From an uncultured Rikenella sp. (lineage in GTDB: Bacteria > Bacteroidota > Bacteroidia > Bacteroidales > Rikenellaceae), in the NCBI RefSeq assembly GCF_910577125.1, contig NZ_CAJTMN010000115.1, positions 1-5,884 of the forward strand: 5,884 bases of DNA, read 5' to 3'. Below the pieces are notes generated by a model. It had not been told where the DNA came from. It was given only the letters and a program-made list of their open reading frames with translations, and ran no database searches. This document shows, piece by piece, positions 5,226 to 5,884 of the stretch. A program made the translations under genes and the position numbers. The stretch's first letter is position 1. Each line of letters starts with the position of its first letter.

Positions 5226-5269
5226 GGGAAATCGTCAAAATGTGCTGGCACGTTTTGACGGGATTTCCC
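5226..5269. repeat. Long hairpin at the 5' edge of fragment 2
   Basis: CGTCAAAA (5233-5240) pairs with TTTTGACG (5253-5260), extended inward by a T-G wobble and GTGC/GCAC (5242-5245 with 5248-5251), and outward, past a GG bulge, by GGGAAAT/ATTTCCC (5226-5232 with 5263-5269). That is about 20 pairs in 44 nt. No T run follows on either strand. The reading frame of the surface-protein fragment opens at 5259, inside the right arm, so the hairpin marks or caused the junction. Confidence 0.8.
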
Positions 5270-5651
5270 CCGGCGCGCGGACAAAGGACGGAACGGTACT
5301 TGGTCTGACTTTACACGGGACGCCGATGTGCCGCTGAACGGGACTTTCCCGTACTACTCGGACGGCAAAGAGGGGGAAAAATACACCAATGGGGATTTCA
5401 AGGCGACCAACGGTCGGTTGTACAAGGTAAGCACATCCGGCACGGGAACCCCGCTTGCCTGGTACCCCGCCCCGGGCCTCCGCGAGAGAGCCAATGGCGG
5501 ACTGGTGAACGTCGGTATCCACGGATTCAGCTGGTCTTCCGTGATAGGCGGTATCAGCGGTCTGGACTTGAATTTCCATTCGCAGATCCTCAACGCCAGT
5601 GCTTCGGACTGCCGCGCCCACGGTTTTCAGTTGCGTTGCCTCTCGGAATAA
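5259..5651 (+). pseudogene. Longer 3' fragment of a FISUMP-type surface protein
   Basis: The frame opens after a TGA at 5256 and runs to TAA 5649-5651, about 130 codons. The convincing part begins around 5283-5301 (GTWSDFTRDADVPLNGTFPYYSDG), continues with NGRLYKVSTS and YPAPGLRERANGGLVNVGIHGFSWSS, and ends AHGFQLRCLSE. This is the C-terminal region of Bacteroidales FISUMP/fimbrillin-like proteins. There is no ATG, only a GTG at 5328 in mid-domain, no ribosome binding site, no signal peptide or lipobox, and the N-terminal part is missing. It is therefore best read as a truncated copy, not an expressed gene. Its last 36 nt plus adjacent bases match fragment 1 exactly, and both lie on the same strand, so the two arose from one family. 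Confidence 0.78.
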
Positions 5652-5884
5652 ACGGAAGCACGGCATCTTTTAATGGTTGTCCCCAATAAACAGCCAAAAC
5701 CCTGCGACCCGCAGGGTCGCGCGGGCCGGAGCCACCCCCGGCGTAGGCCTGCAACTCGACGAAGCTCGTTTCCGGCCACGCTGGCTCCGACCCGCTCCAA
5801 CTCGCCCAACCCACAACCCAATTCTCCGCCCGTTCGTCCTCGGCGCGCCCCCCCGCCGCTAAAGCGTCGCTGCGCCCGAGGCCG
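5652..5884. other. Non-coding right end with alternative hairpins
   Basis: No convincing gene. CCCTGCG/CGCAGGG (5700-5706 with 5710-5716) and GCGACCC/GGGTCGC (5704-5710 with 5714-5720) share bases, so only one can form at a time. On the minus strand the first is followed by TTTT, making it a weak terminator for any minus-strand gene right of the window. An 8-bp inverted pair CGGAGCCA/TGGCTCCG (5727-5734 with 5782-5789) and an imperfect CCTCGG/CCGAGG pair (5838-5843 with 5876-5881) are also present. Open frames on the minus strand here look like translated GC-rich spacer. Confidence 0.5.

Noticed and set aside
5590..5821. Short minus-strand frames at the right end as genes
   Set aside because: They overlap the surface-protein 3' end and GC-rich hairpins, have no start signals and resemble no family I know.

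Overview
The window looks like chromosomal DNA of a GC-rich Bacteroidales bacterium, most likely Alistipes-like (Rikenellaceae). This rests on an exbB–membrane protein–exbD–exbD operon of the kind common in Bacteroidetes, matches to the Bacteroidetes promoter consensus (TTG about 20 nt upstream of TAnnTTTG) with almost no Shine-Dalgarno sequences, and two copies of a Fib-succ-major/FISUMP-type C-terminus ending in GFQLRCLSE. The genus is inferred, not proven. Every intact gene lies on the minus strand.

Layout, left to right. Positions 16-128 hold copy A of a structured repeat. An excellent minus-strand terminator (203-235) closes a four-gene operon (307-2723, read leftwards): exbB, a small four-helix membrane protein, exbD1 and exbD2. 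This encodes a proton-driven energiser of TonB-type transport; no tonB is present. Upstream of exbB lie about 730 nt without genes, containing a five-unit tandem array of about 60 bp (2993-3291), several hairpins and a 16-bp perfect inverted repeat (3356-3419). A tRNA-Ser(GGA) follows (3456-3543), with a good Bacteroidetes promoter whose -33 box lies inside a 14-bp palindrome. A complete type I L-asparaginase gene, ansA (3724-4737), has a perfect -7 box only 7 nt before its start codon.

The right third is degenerate accessory DNA. It holds two plus-strand 3' fragments of a FISUMP-type surface protein (about 4778-4966 and 5259-5651). Between them are copy B of the structured repeat (5082-5199) and a long hairpin (5226-5269). 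The last 230 nt show no gene but contain two mutually exclusive hairpins.

The signals most worth following are: the structured repeat seen twice, whose fold is kept by a compensatory base-pair change and which has a conserved 11-nt one-sided bulge; the association of one copy with headless surface-protein 3' ends, which could be decayed paralogues or silent recombination cassettes; and the tandem array with plus-strand terminator-like units in a region whose genes all read the other way.
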